Assembly: GCA_950022655.1 (NCBI GenBank)
Contig: OX465579.1
Coordinates: 15,661,088 to 15,725,087, forward strand
Reading direction: 5' to 3'
Length of the DNA stretch: 64,000 bases
Source: Alentia gelatinosa
Taxonomy: Eukaryota; Annelida; Polychaeta; Phyllodocida; Polynoidae
Shown: one piece after another, positions 11,379-22,797 of the stretch
Numbering within the stretch: the first letter of the stretch is position 1
How the letters are laid out: each line of letters begins with the position of its first letter
The notes under the pieces: model-generated
What the model saw: only the letters and a program-made list of their open reading frames with translations
Told to the model about the DNA's origin: nothing
The model's database searches: none
Position numbers and translations under genes: made by a program

Positions 11379-13224
11379 CTGTGCACGAGAGAAAAGACAA
11401 AGATAACGGTCCGTTAGATAACACACAGTCTCCAGCCACTCAGAGCTGTGATATACAGAGACGATAAAGAAGGGGTCCGCGGACAGAGAGCGGGCCGTAG
11501 ACCACAAGAGGCTGACGCGTAGTAATACACGAGCCCTAGCGAGTGTATGACGAGGTCAACAGCCTCTAGTGGTTTACAGAGCTACCTGTTCACATAACCA
11601 TCGTTTGTTGTATTTTATTATCCATCTTTTTTTGATAAATCAAACCCAGTACTTGCATTTTAAAGGGTATAACAATTCGGGACTATTCCTTTGCTCTATA
11701 GCACAAAGGGACTACTTTCCCGTATATCATGGCTCTGAGGCAGTATGCCACAGATTTGAATCCGTATACCACAGTTATGGTATCTGACAAGTTTTATATA
11801 ATGGGTAGTGGTTATGGGTCTTTGCATACGATGGATAATAAAACACATTTAGCTTTACATCATCTGCACAAAACATACAGACATACTTATTAGAATGGCA
11901 ACCTTTTATTCTGAAACAAAACTCCCTATTGTTGGGTTGGTGGTGAACTCTCAATATATACGTATGATACTTTTTATTGTTCCCAATCAGCCCCCTTCCC
12001 ATCTTCCTCCATGAGTATGCTCCGTTTCCATTGTCTCCCTCTCTGCACTCCATTTCTTTTCAGCATGTTGGTTTCCCCCTCAGCCTGGTGGGTATAATTT
12101 ACAGGTAAATTACTAACCAGAAGGTAAGGACCGCTGGCTGTTATGAAAGGTGAGTGGAGGTGGGGGGGGGGGTTCAGGCAGTGTGTACCCAGAAGCCATG
12201 GTAAATAGGAAATAATATACATAGCAAAAGACCATTTTTCAGTTGCCATGTGATTTTTTTTTTTTGATTTTTTTTTTTTGATTTTTTCTAAAGGGGTACG
12301 TCTTTTTGTGTGGTCTGCTTTCCTGTTCTTGCCTTGTTTTGTTGGCCTTGTGGCCATGCCGACGGGGGATTATCTGGTGAGTGGGCAGCACGCTGACAAG
12401 TGAGGATGACTTATTCGCGCCTCGAGACGGGCACATCCCAGCCGCCTGCCGCCTCCGCCTCCCAGCACGCCGCCGTGAGCACTTCGGTCATGGTCCGAGT
12501 GGCTTCTTACACGACGGCAGCCATCAATCTCCCTCTTAAAGCATTACCGTTTTAAAAAAAAGCTCAAACACACAGCTGAGAACTATCTGCAGGCTTTAGC
12601 ACGCCATGCTGTTGTAGTGGTATCAGCATTTGGTATGTCAAGTACCGGGAGATTATTACTTTTTTTTGTGTGTGGGAGGAGGGGGAAGGGGTGGGGTTCC
12701 GAAATAGTCCACACGAAGAAATTAGGCAGAATTTGCAAAAGGTTTAGCATAATGATTGCAGTTGGATGGGTGCTAGGAATTTGAAAGATTTTTTTTAAAA
12801 GGAAAGGCCACATCCTGCCGATACTTTCATGTCCTTATAGGAGACGAAAGGTTAAATCTTTCTAAGTAAAATTTTTTTTTCTAGATTTAAAGCCATGGTG
12901 CACATGAAATGTCTAAACATTCTTCTTTTTTCAACGTATGGTGTCCAGAAGCCGAGGTTTGCAGCTGAACACATTGGGTTTGGCCGCCTGCACTCCCTGA
13001 CCTGGCTCAATAGCCATTTAATAATTAATATCGGGCTGCGGCACCAGGCAACAGGGCTATTTTGGTCAACATGACGCCCTGAGGGTGGGTCAGGCACAAC
13101 AATGGCTCGTCGTGGCCTCTCACCCCACCACACCCACCGCCGACCATGGGCAAGTCAGACACGCATAAAAAACATATATACACACACCAAACCCAACTCG
13201 CCCACTGCCACCACCCAAAAAAAA

Positions 13225-13352
13225 TATAGAGGGAAACTATGTTCCGGTGGGAATAAGTCAAAGTTACGAGGTAAGGCTTGGAAAATTTTTCCAAGCCTTA
13301 CTGAGTAACTTTGACTTATTTCCACTGGTACGTGGTTTCCCTATTCCTATAT
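13225..13352. repeat. Near-perfect 128-bp inverted repeat (hairpin)
   Basis: The left arm (tatagagggaaac...gtgggaataagtcaaagttac...taaggcttgg) is answered by the right arm (ccaagcctta...gtaactttgacttatttccac...gtttccctattcctata) around an AT core, aaaattttt. The arms are about 58 bp with only a handful of mismatches. It sits inside an NFI intron. Transcribed from either strand, it would fold into a long hairpin. It does not share the GGCTTCGCC apex of the other foldback elements in the window. Confidence 0.93.
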
Positions 13353-13398
13353 ACCTTCAATTGTCGGCTAATATCGTTAAAAACCGAATGTCTCTGAA

Positions 13399-13475
13399 CG
13401 TCAACCTGGGCAGTAAACGTCAACCTGGGCAGTAAACGTCAACCTGGGCAGTAACTTCAACCTGGGCAGTAAACA
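13399..13475. repeat. Four-copy 19-bp tandem CGTCAACCTGGGCAGTAAA
   Basis: Three copies in perfect phase and a fourth with a short deletion (taacttcaacctgggcagtaaac), just after the inverted repeat at 13225-13352. Confidence 0.95.
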
Positions 13476-14357
13476 AAAGTTATTCCACCCCCAGCAGCGT
13501 TAAGTAATCATAGGTTGTTCGCTCATAGGTATATAGGAATATCTGATACGTCCATCAATTTAAAAAAATTAGATTTATACACATAAAGAGAATTAAGAAG
13601 AGATGAAAGGATATAAAAAATATATATTAAAAAAATCTCTCTCCGCACACCACCAGTTGTAGCTCTTGTCGATACTTCCTTGAAGGCTTTTTTTTTTGTC
13701 AAGACATTGGTTAATCGCATATTTACAGGTTGTCTGGTAATTTCTCGTAGGGACCATTTTGAATTGGATTTCCCACCATGTCGGGGATCACGTCCGAGTG
13801 TAGAAGGGGGGTGGTCGACTGGCCGATCAACAAGTGCTTGTATATACTGTGAGAAGCTGACGGAAGCGGCGGCCGGCACTAGCACAAATAAACGGCTCAA
13901 CCTCCAAACATGGTTCAAAGCGAAAATATCAAGGAAGTAGTCAGACATCCAAAAAGGCAATTAGCTGCGCAGGAAACTAGGTAAAGAGTAGTTGTGCTGA
14001 AGAAATCACTATCTTAAAAGGGTAAGGTCGACTCATGCAGTACGGTTTCTATGTTGTAATCTGTAGACACACGTCCTACATAGCAATCTACGTCTTTTAC
14101 TTCTAAACTGACGGTCTAGGGTGAGTAATCAATATCTGAAAGGAAGACACATCCTAGGATTGCGGTTTTCATTTTTATCGGGTATGGCTCATGGCCATTG
14201 CCTTTCTCTTTCATTTTTTTTTTTTTTGGTTCTGATTCTTTCATTTCAGTCTTTTGTCTCAAGTCTCCAAGCAATTCTCTTAGATTCAATTTCCTACATT
14301 TTCTCAGTTTTTTGGTTTTTTTTCAAACTTTTTTTTTTGTTTTCGGTCGTATGGCAG

Positions 14358-14443
14358 TGGTAGTAACAGCAGCAGCAGTAGTAGTGAAGGTAGTAGTAGT
14401 AGTAGTAGAAGTAGTAGTAGTAGTAGAAGTAGTAGCAGCACTT
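14358..14443. repeat. (GTA)n/(GCA) trinucleotide microsatellite
   Basis: An imperfect run of gtagtagta with gaagta and gcagca interruptions, in the NFI intron about 115 bp past the donor at 14559 in the direction of transcription. Confidence 0.95.
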
Positions 14444-14558
14444 AATATTGGGGTATACAGAAGTCTAGACCTAGTTTCTTGCGGAAGCCAGCTTGAAGTC
14501 TCCGTGTGAAACGAGCACCGTCTGGTGGGTGTGTGGTGTGCGTGAGGGCAGTGCTAAC

Positions 14559-14762
14559 CTGAGCTGGAGGCCAGGGGGCTGTGCGGGCTCGGCGCCTGTA
14601 TCAGTCCCGGCGTGTGCGTCGACATGGGGCGGGGAGGCGTCGCCACGTGGCCCGGGTGGTCGCCGATGGGAGTGAAGCCGCTGCCCGCGCTGTCCGGCGA
14701 GCTCTTGGGCCGGATGATGAGCGGCGAGTGCAGGGCCGAGGTCTGGGTCAGACTGCTGCCCG
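14559..14762 (-). CDS. NFI: NFI transcription factor, Ser/Pro-rich exon
   Basis: This 204-bp exon is in phase 1 at both ends. The acceptor is tttgtggtggccag, with a T/G-rich rather than clean pyrimidine tract. The donor is ctcag|gttagc. It encodes 67 whole codons, from GSSLTQTSALHSPLII through DSAGSGFTPIGDHPGH and ATPPRPMSTHTPGL to SPHSPLASSS. It corresponds in position and composition to the vertebrate NFI stretch between the SQTSSLG motif and the C-terminal LVCPD block; only SSL.QTSAL and the Ser/Pro richness are visibly shared. It is called NFI because it is in phase between two firm NFI exons. The exon is unusually GC-rich compared with its introns. Retention of the next intron would stop translation at once (GGT TAG). 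The symmetric phase makes it skippable. Confidence 0.82.
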
Positions 14763-17065
14763 CTGGCCACCACAAACGACGCACAAACAACAACCAAATC
14801 AAACCAAAAGGCAACCAAACCCCCAGCAGAGATAGGACAAGATAGTAGGCAGCGACAAAAAATATAAAGACCAAAAGAGTCCAAGTGTTGTTTGGCGTGA
14901 CGTTATTATCCCCCAATAGACCTCACACACCCCATACTTTTTAACAAACACGGTGTCAGAATGCAGTCCCAGTCAGAGGGGCGCCGGATGACGTCTAAAC
15001 TGCTCCACTAATCACCTAGCCCCTATACTTCATTAAATCCATTACATTAATGAAATGCGTTTATACTATTAATTTTTTTTGGCACTAATTAATTTTGGTC
15101 TGAGGATGGCATATATGCAATAGTTTGTAATTAGATTACTGTATTGACAGACATGCCGGATGCGGATGGGGTGTGTGGGGCATGATGGGAGCAGAGACCA
15201 TAGCGGCCTCTAGCGGTGCACAAGTGAAAGTGATGCAAGAAGCTTTTTGGACCGTAGTGGTGGACAATGTGTAGGCAGACATTACATCTACTTGTATCTG
15301 TTTCTAAATGACAATAGCTACAGCAGTCTTGTCCGAACACATAGGTACATGTGGTCAGTCATTTCGGGCGAAATATTCTTGGGGAGGTGAATGGGGGACA
15401 TTATTAGGCGACTCTTATATTGATTTTTTTCAGTTGTTTTTCTTTCTATTACCACCAAGTAGCATTCAGACGTGGAGATCTATCATCAGCTAGAATAAAC
15501 ATTACATCAGTTGTGATAGAACCACTGTCGGGCAGGATCTGAAGAATGGGGTTGTATGAATACCAGGGTGTACATTCAAACAATAAAACAAGGTTAATTC
15601 ATTACTGGTTGACACAATCAATTAAATACACAAACTGTATATTTGGAGGCGTGACACAATTTATGGAAAAAAAGATATCAAATTACATATAGTGAATAAG
15701 TTAATCATATCGAGACTTTTTTCTCTGGAAAAATATCCCAAAACAACGAAAGAAATGATTCCCCCTAGAAAAATAACCAATTCATAGTGTGATAATTGTA
15801 GTTACAGGGTAATTTCCGACTCTGTATTTGGATAATGGGGTTGCTAACTCGATACAAAATGATGGACATGCCCTTAATATGACTTATTGTAAGGAGTTCA
15901 GGGATAAATGGAATTTACACCTCATTGAACCCCCTTCTTATATACTACTTATCTTCAATTTATGCCCCAGGGATACGATTAGCCTTTAAATACCTGCCCC
16001 TTTGAAGACACACATGAATGGACTGACCAGGGAATTCACATTGCTTGGAAAATGAAACAAAAACTGGTCCATATCTAATGTAGTGAGAAACATACTGATT
16101 GAAGGTTTAAGGGACGGAGTGCACAAATGAAGGTCAGAATTTGGGGAAGTGGGCACTTTCCAGTGAATTCATCTCTAACACTAAGAACCCTGCTTGGACC
16201 TTCCCTTCGTGACGTCACAATGGACCCCTTTCCCGGAGCAGCTCCAATTGACCCATTAAGGACTTTAAGGTAATTACCGCTGCCGGGCAGTCTGCGACCG
16301 GCTTAAACACTCCAGACGGGGCGAGGTGGGGGCTTGACCGGGGGCGGGTCCCTCCGTCACCGTCCCATCAACACCACACCACGCCTTTAATGCAATTCTT
16401 CCACTCTATGCCCAAAATTGCTTGTGCAACCTCGAGACTGCGGCAAGCAGCTTGCGTAAGGGGCTGCATTCTGTCTGGTTACGCAAAGCCTTACGCAAGG
16501 AGTCAATGCGAGTAAATGAAGCCAGCCAGAGAGTGTCTGGCCGCGCTAATGTGGGCGCAAACTCATCAGAATCGTCGCCTCGGTGGCTTCTCCCGCATGC
16601 TAATTGCGGCTAGGCACCAGTAAAAACCCTCGCTCCCTGCGTTACCATGTCCCACAGATACCCATGACGCAATCCCATTTGACTGGCATTAGTTAGGGCT
16701 AGGAGGGGCGGGCAGGGTTGGGGGGGTCGAGCAAGTGGGGTGGAATATAGAGGATGGTTTCAGGGGCGCCGTGAGTGGCAGGGAAGGTCCCATGTTTGCA
16801 TGAACGACGCGGCATGACGTCACGTTCTCGTTCTGCGAGACGCAGGGCGAGACTTTACGAGAGGTCTTAGGACTGGCTGCATATGTTGTTCTTCCTCTTG
16901 GGTGGGCACTATCTCTCAGCCTGAACAGACGCGCTATTTCGAAAGGAGCTCAGGGGCTCCGGGTGGGGGATTTGTTAGTAGGGAAGCAAGTTTATCATGG
17001 GCCTCTAATAATGGAATTTTGAATCTATCTAAATGAATATATATGCAGCTATCTGTAGTTCTCAA

Positions 17066-17157
<92 letters not shown>

Positions 17158-17475
17158 TATTATATATAGAGATTTGTGCATTAGATTTACATAAATATAT
17201 ACATATATATATGTAAGTCTAATTACCCTGAATTAGTTTTAGTATTTCTTTAATAGAGGTTTAATATATGAGTGAGCAGTTTTAGACATGCTAAGATGAT
17301 GGCCAGGACGGCAGACCCCACCCCCCTCCTCCTCCTCCTCCTGCTCCTCCTCCCTGTGCAGCAGAAACTGTCTGACTCCAGTACGGATAGTACACTGCAG
17401 TATCAAAGTGGGGACAGCTGGCCTCTGCCCCTGCCCTCCCCGGCCAGCGGTAGCAAGCATCGTCAAACCAGTTAC
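14763..17475 (-). other. NFI intron (2713 bp)
   Basis: Phase 1 intron between donor cgag|gtaact and acceptor ggccag. It holds a long (TA)n tract at 17068-17170 and a CT-rich stretch at 17318-17355. The part 15000-16900 is unique sequence with no exon recognised. 16422-16620 has a small inverted pair, cttgcgtaagg/ccttacgcaag. Confidence 0.85.
17068..17170. repeat. (TA)n microsatellite
   Basis: About 45 uninterrupted ta units with a short break near the right end (taatatatatatta). An AT-rich flank continues to about 17215. Confidence 0.98.
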
Positions 17476-17850
17476 CTCGGTAGGTTGGGTCGCTCCTCAA
17501 AGCGTCGTTGTCTAGCGGCGGGGGCGGGTGGTCGCCCTGCCAGGAGCTTTGCGACGACAGGCTGCTGGGCGATTTGACGGCGGCGTAGTAGCTGTGCGGC
17601 TGCGGCTGTCCCACCCCGCTGTCCTCCTCCACACTCTCCCCCTCCTCGTCCGCCGACGACGGCGTGGCCCGCCGCAGTCGCTTGGAGCGCTGGTGCGGCG
17701 ACATGTTGGACGGCTCACCGTTTTGCATATGCGAGGAGCTCATTGGGGTGACGGGCGCCACCATGGAGGGCTCGCAGGAATTGTAGTAGTACTGACTCTC
17801 GATCTTCAGCCCGTGAGGCTCCATACCGTTGTGTGGTTGTGTGATGGAGG
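17476..17850 (-). CDS. NFI: NFI transcription factor, exon with the SKRLRR cluster and acidic stretch
   Basis: This 375-bp exon is in phase 1 at both ends. The acceptor is excellent (ctctcttcttccccccaaccc...ctgcttctccag) and the donor is ccgag|gtaact. The first codon, completed by the upstream exon, gives T, so the junction reads LLRVTR-TSITQPHNG, matching vertebrate NFIB LVRVSRTPITQGTG. It encodes about 125 residues: QYYYNSCEPSMVAPVTP, then the basic HQRSKRLRRATPSS, then acidic DEEGESVEEDSG, then SPSSLSSQSSWQGD, and a proline run. Vertebrate NFI has the same order (SYYSMSP, STKRLK..ED, SGSQSSGWHE). Role: regulatory region of an NFI DNA-binding transcription factor in the nucleus. The frame stays open about 60 codons past the donor to a stop at about 17291, so intron retention could give a different C-terminus. 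It has the best-supported amino-acid match of the four exons, together with the 87-bp exon. Confidence 0.9.
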
Positions 17851-20800
17851 CTGGAGAAGCAGAGAAGGGTTGGGGGGAAGAAGAGAGTAGATATTAGATT
17901 TGCGTTCATTGAGAGAATCAATGTAGGTCATTATTCAATCTTACTTATGTGTGAAATTAAGGGAAAAGGGCAGCAAATTAATTGAATTGCAATTAGAAGA
18001 ATACGAAATCACTATCATTTATGATGTGCTGGAGAACCAACAATTCCAATGTAAAGAAACACAAACGTATGATAAGATAAATAAAGACAAACAAAATAAC
18101 AGTAATGAAGTATTGTGAACTCAATGGGACTACCAGATATCAAGGTGGTGAATTTATACGCCATGCAAATTGTTGAAGGACACCATAGGTTATTGTAGGA
18201 GGATTCTGGTCGTGCAAAATTCAGGTTGGGGTGGATGATGTCAATAACAACATTCTTGTCAACAGGAGAGACATAAGTCAGTATAGGGAACATAGCTATT
18301 ATGTTATGGAGTTGGCCATCTTTCCCCCCAAAGCTAAACAAAACACCAGATGGCGGGTCCAGTTATCAATGGATTTTATCTTTAACAGAATTCGTTTTTT
18401 TTTTAGCCTTGTCCTACGATCATCTATAGATTATGACAGCAGAAAATACTGGTCGTCTCCAGACTACCGTGGAGCGCTATCTAACAATTTCCTGGTGGAT
18501 GATGGCAGAAGTAGCAATCACTCTGTGCCCTATGGGACCATGGGTGCAGATCAACACAGGTGTCGCCAGGGATGGACACAAGCCGTACACGTGTGGTCGC
18601 AGGTAATGAGGTATTTTTGTGTTACTTTACGTGCGGTAACGTCAACAGGCGCGGTGTACTGACACAGGTGTTCACCGTCAATCTGCTCTCAATCAACTCC
18701 CCATCTACTGCCTAGCTAAATCCATGTACCACTCTGTGCTCACACCTAGTGACCTCACAGCCACCCTAATGTGCTCTACCACCATGTCATCAATCTGTTT
18801 ACTCCCGTCATCTCCAGTTCTCCGTGTCTTGATTCCCAATAATGCCTGGTATCAGAAAACGTGAAGCTATAAGCTAAATCTAGTGTACTATACGGAAACT
18901 GGTTTACTGTCTTCGTAGGTCAAAAATACGCGGTGAAATCATTGATCACATACATCCCGATGCCCTAGGCACTTTACCTAGTCATGTGATCAGGTACGTC
19001 ACAGTGTGGCGTACGGATATAGATACGCCATGGGTAGGAGTGGGCAGTATACGTAGTTCATACAGCCACAGGTATATAAGAATTTGAATTAGAGCACTGT
19101 GGTTCTGCTGACCAACGTATTCAAGGCAATGGCACGTGTTCAGTTCCAAATAAGAACTGATTCCCTGGATTTCTTGCAGTGTGACTCACATAGCAATAAA
19201 GAAATGCATTGTAATTGCCTGGAGATCTTGAGCGTTTATAGCATCATGGACAACACACAGATACAAGTATGGAGTTTACACTTTCCTGTAATCACTATAT
19301 ATTATTCAAAGTATTTTTCCAAGGATGTTTTAAAAACTAGCCAAACACGAGCAATGCCGAAAGTATTCATTATTTCCCATTCTAATATGAGGTCACTTTG
19401 TGTTCATACACAATAATGACGATGGCCAAGATCATCATGTGTGAGGTAAGTCGTAGGAAACATATTTCTGGGTGCTATTGTGCGGACACATTGTATATCT
19501 AGTATATGTGTGAGTATATAGAATTAGAATAGGAATATAGTCTTCATTCAGGGCGAATCATATTATGAACTAAGTTAGAGCTTGATTTCTAACAAACATG
19601 ACTAAATGGCAATTGCCTGATAGTTCTTGCTGTTTTCGCTCTTAAAATAAAGATAGAGGAAACATCCTTTTTCAGTTCCGAAAACAGCGAAGGCCAGGAA
19701 TCTATTTCACTATGTTAGAGTGGAAATAAATAACACTAATCCCTAGTGTTCTGCACTGTTATGGAGATATAGTATTGGAAGGTCTGCTGCTAATCCTATT
19801 TGGTACACTAGATGACCGTTTGGCTGAGCCCTGCTGTACATACTAGAGCTGGAGGAAATGGGACCACTTGGGGAGACTGCCTATTTGACCACCGCGATGG
19901 ACACAGTCTGGCAACTACTCTGGACGTCTGGCAATCAAGCCAAGTAGATAAACATAGGTTGGTACTAATGGCTCTATATATGATCCCTTTCTTTTCATTC
20001 TTCTCCTTGTTTTCTTTTCGCCTTCTTACAGGAGGTTGTGCGGAACAGATTATCTTGGACAGCGGCCACACAGGGACCATGACTCTGTAGAATGACCAGC
20101 GTGGATGTCGCAGACGCCTGGACAGTTCTTGTACTTCGCTATCTGCATGTATTATGCTGAGGTGATAATGAGATTCTCCTCGAGAGGATTCGTCTTACTG
20201 TTTCTGAGCTTGCTAGTGTGTCTGAATTTTTAGTCCTAAATCATAACTCTGGGCAAGAGGACAGGATAATTCAATGGGTAATTATGGCCACTTCCTTTGG
20301 GCAATAGTGTCGTAATAAGGTAGTATGCAGTACAATATAACGCTCAAAAGGCATACATGTGGATTGTTTATCTGGTATTAGATTGCAGGAATTCCTTTAT
20401 ACATGTACGATAATGCCTCGTTAAGGACCAGTTTAGCATCCGACGGAAATTAAAAGAGGATCAGTCCGAGTATATAACAAGTAGCCCCTTTAGAAACTAT
20501 AAATTACAAGTAAAAAAGCCTTTTTGACAACTAAACTAAAAATATTCAGCTTCATGAAGTGGTCACATTTATATCAAGTTTCAAGAACTTATATTCTGCA
20601 AAATTCTGGCCGGCAAAACCATATCACCTAAGCAAAGTCCTTTGTATCAAATTAATAGGAATTTTTAATGATAATCCATTCCAGTCTCGCATGATCAAAT
20701 AGGATCCTGTTGAAATACATGCATATCAGTTTTAGGTAAGATCAGGATTTGACAAGCGAATTTTAATATTTTCATCTATTTCTCTTTACCCATTTCCTTC

Positions 20801-22417
20801 CAAAAATACCGATAATATATCGTACGTGTGTGCATGGTTTATTTGCTACCGATTACAACCACCCTGAGATAAAGTATAGTTAGAGCCCTATATGATCAAG
20901 GTATGGGTGGGGCATGACTGGCGGACTGGAGTAGGACCTTTTAGTCAGTCGGTGGGGGTGCTGATCTCGTGTTGCTGGGTATCAATCACAGCAGTGTGCG
21001 CCACGTTTGGATCAGTGTCACTACGCGCCCGTCCTCCGACCGGGGGCACGGGGTGGCAAAGTTGGCCTCGGGCCCCGAATCCATACGGGCGGGGTCGGGC
21101 GGGCCGGGCCCAATGACAGAGAACTCATGAAATAGTCATTTGGTGTCGGTGTGATTGGACGTAAATGTTTGTGGTACATGCGAGCCCACCTGGAGACTTC
21201 CCAGTGTGATAAGGCCGTCGTGCTGGCGCGGCTTGGTGGGGAGGCGGGCAAATAGAGACAACAACTCACCACTGCTGGGCAATGAGGGGTTGCTGCTGGA
21301 GGAGGGAGGCATGGGGGTGACGGAGGGGGTGTGGCTGGGGGCTGGGGCGGGGGGGGGGGGGGACCAGAGCCAGGGTCAGAGCCAGACATTGGGCAGGCTC
21401 AATGGTGAGAGACCCACAGACTGTTTACCTGCTAATCTACAGCCATGGGAACAAAGGCACTGCCGTTTGCAAGTCAATCTCCCCATACCTTCAGCCCACA
21501 CCAGTCCTACGCCACCGCGTGTTTCCATGTGACTACGGCACCAATATGGAAACTGGCTTTCAATAATAAGGACTGTAGAAGGTAGGAATTTGAAAGGAGC
21601 TAGCGCACACAATAATACCTTAGGTTGATTTCCTCTCCACGGAGGCATATTGGAATTATACCTCTCGGCATCGGTTTCCAAGCTTTCCCTTTTTTCTTTC
21701 CGGGAGTGGTGGTGGTGGTGGTGGTGGGGGTGGAGGGTGGGGGGAGGGTGAGATTGGGGGTGGGGGGATTTTCTTGAAGTATGATTCGCTTCTCCACCTC
21801 TCGCTCGTTTCCCTCCTTATTCCTCCCCGTTCAGGGATACGTTATGTTGGGCATGTTTTTATTCTATCAGTATTTCATGCTTGGCGGCGCGGGTGCGTTT
21901 GGATGCTCTGCTTCGCGCCCATTCTCCGACCGTCGGCGATTCGCAGCCGTATTCTGTGCGGGTAATCAGGCTTGTGATGTGGCGGGGGGAGAGCGGGTAC
22001 ACCGCTAGTGGTGGGCACATAGCTCCCATTCCAGGGCCCTGCACCCAGAACCTGGCCATGGACTCTGCGCCATAGCGGCCACAACGGAAAATCTAATTAC
22101 GCCCGCTACACACCACTAATTCCGCCATTTGTCGGCGACCAATCACCTCTGCGCTGACAGGCTCGGCGCACACTGTTCTGACGACTGAGATGGCGGTAAA
22201 AAAGACGATACGTCTTACGTTGTTATAGCCGAGATCACACCGGGTTTGGTTACCTACCTTAGCCCCAAAGAGAAACCAACAGGTTTTGGTCAAAGTCATC
22301 ATTCTCTATGAGTTTGATGTGGAGTGATATGAACAAGATGACAGCCGGGTGAGTATCGCATAGTGTTCAAACGAGTTGGAGAACAGCTTCTTTGATCAAA
22401 ACATGTTGCTTTCTGTA

Positions 22418-22564
22418 TTTATCTCACCCCTGTACACACTAAAATGATGGACTTTACACAATATGTAGACCATGGAGAACGGACTGCAATACTTGTAGGG
22501 GTATGGAGAATGAGTTCCCAATGTATATATCCCTATAGGATAAAAAATACCAGGGGTGAGATAA
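22418..22564 (+). mobile_element. Solo A-module MITE (TTATCTCACCCCTG / CAGGGGTGAGATAA)
   Basis: Inverted ends ttatctcacccctg and caggggtgagataa bound about 147 bp. It contains atgagttcccaatgta as a diverged family motif. It directly abuts the family 3 element on its right, suggesting insertion of one element next to or into the other. Confidence 0.82.
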
Positions 22565-22797
22565 TGGTATAAACGTCCATAGGCTTAACACTAGGAACTC
22601 ACACTCAACAGGCTTGTGAGTACGATAACTCATATTCAATGGGCAATAAACAGATATTTGCAGGCTAAGATAAAATCAGAAACATATTCGTGTTTGGTCT
22701 GAGTCCCCCGTTTAGAGCGCTTCGAAATATTCACTCGGCTAATGCCTCATTCATATTAATGCACGTTCCTGTTGAACGGGGACACAGACCAAACACT
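22565..22797 (-). mobile_element. Bimodular foldback MITE, family 3 copy a
   Basis: The A module (22565-22672) has acgtccataggcttaacact and ends ggctaagataaaa. It is followed by the hairpin module 22690-22796, whose arms are tgtttggtctgagtcccccg and gttgaacggggacacagacc around an apex tattcactcggctaatgcct. It is the mirror image of the copy at 43674-43938. Non-coding. Confidence 0.85.

Larger units (their letters stand above)
11379..14558 (-). other. NFI intron (3180 bp)
   Basis: Lies between donor ctcag|gttagc at 14559 and acceptor cgtgcacag at 11379. It contains a nearly perfect 128-bp inverted repeat, a 19-bp tandem array and a GTA microsatellite, listed separately. Phase 1. Confidence 0.85.

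Noticed and set aside
17320..17362. Perfect-looking plus-strand splice acceptor (CT-rich tract then tgtgcag)
   Set aside because: The supported gene is on the minus strand here. The tract lies just past the minus-strand donor of the 375-bp exon, and no plus-strand exon with family similarity follows.
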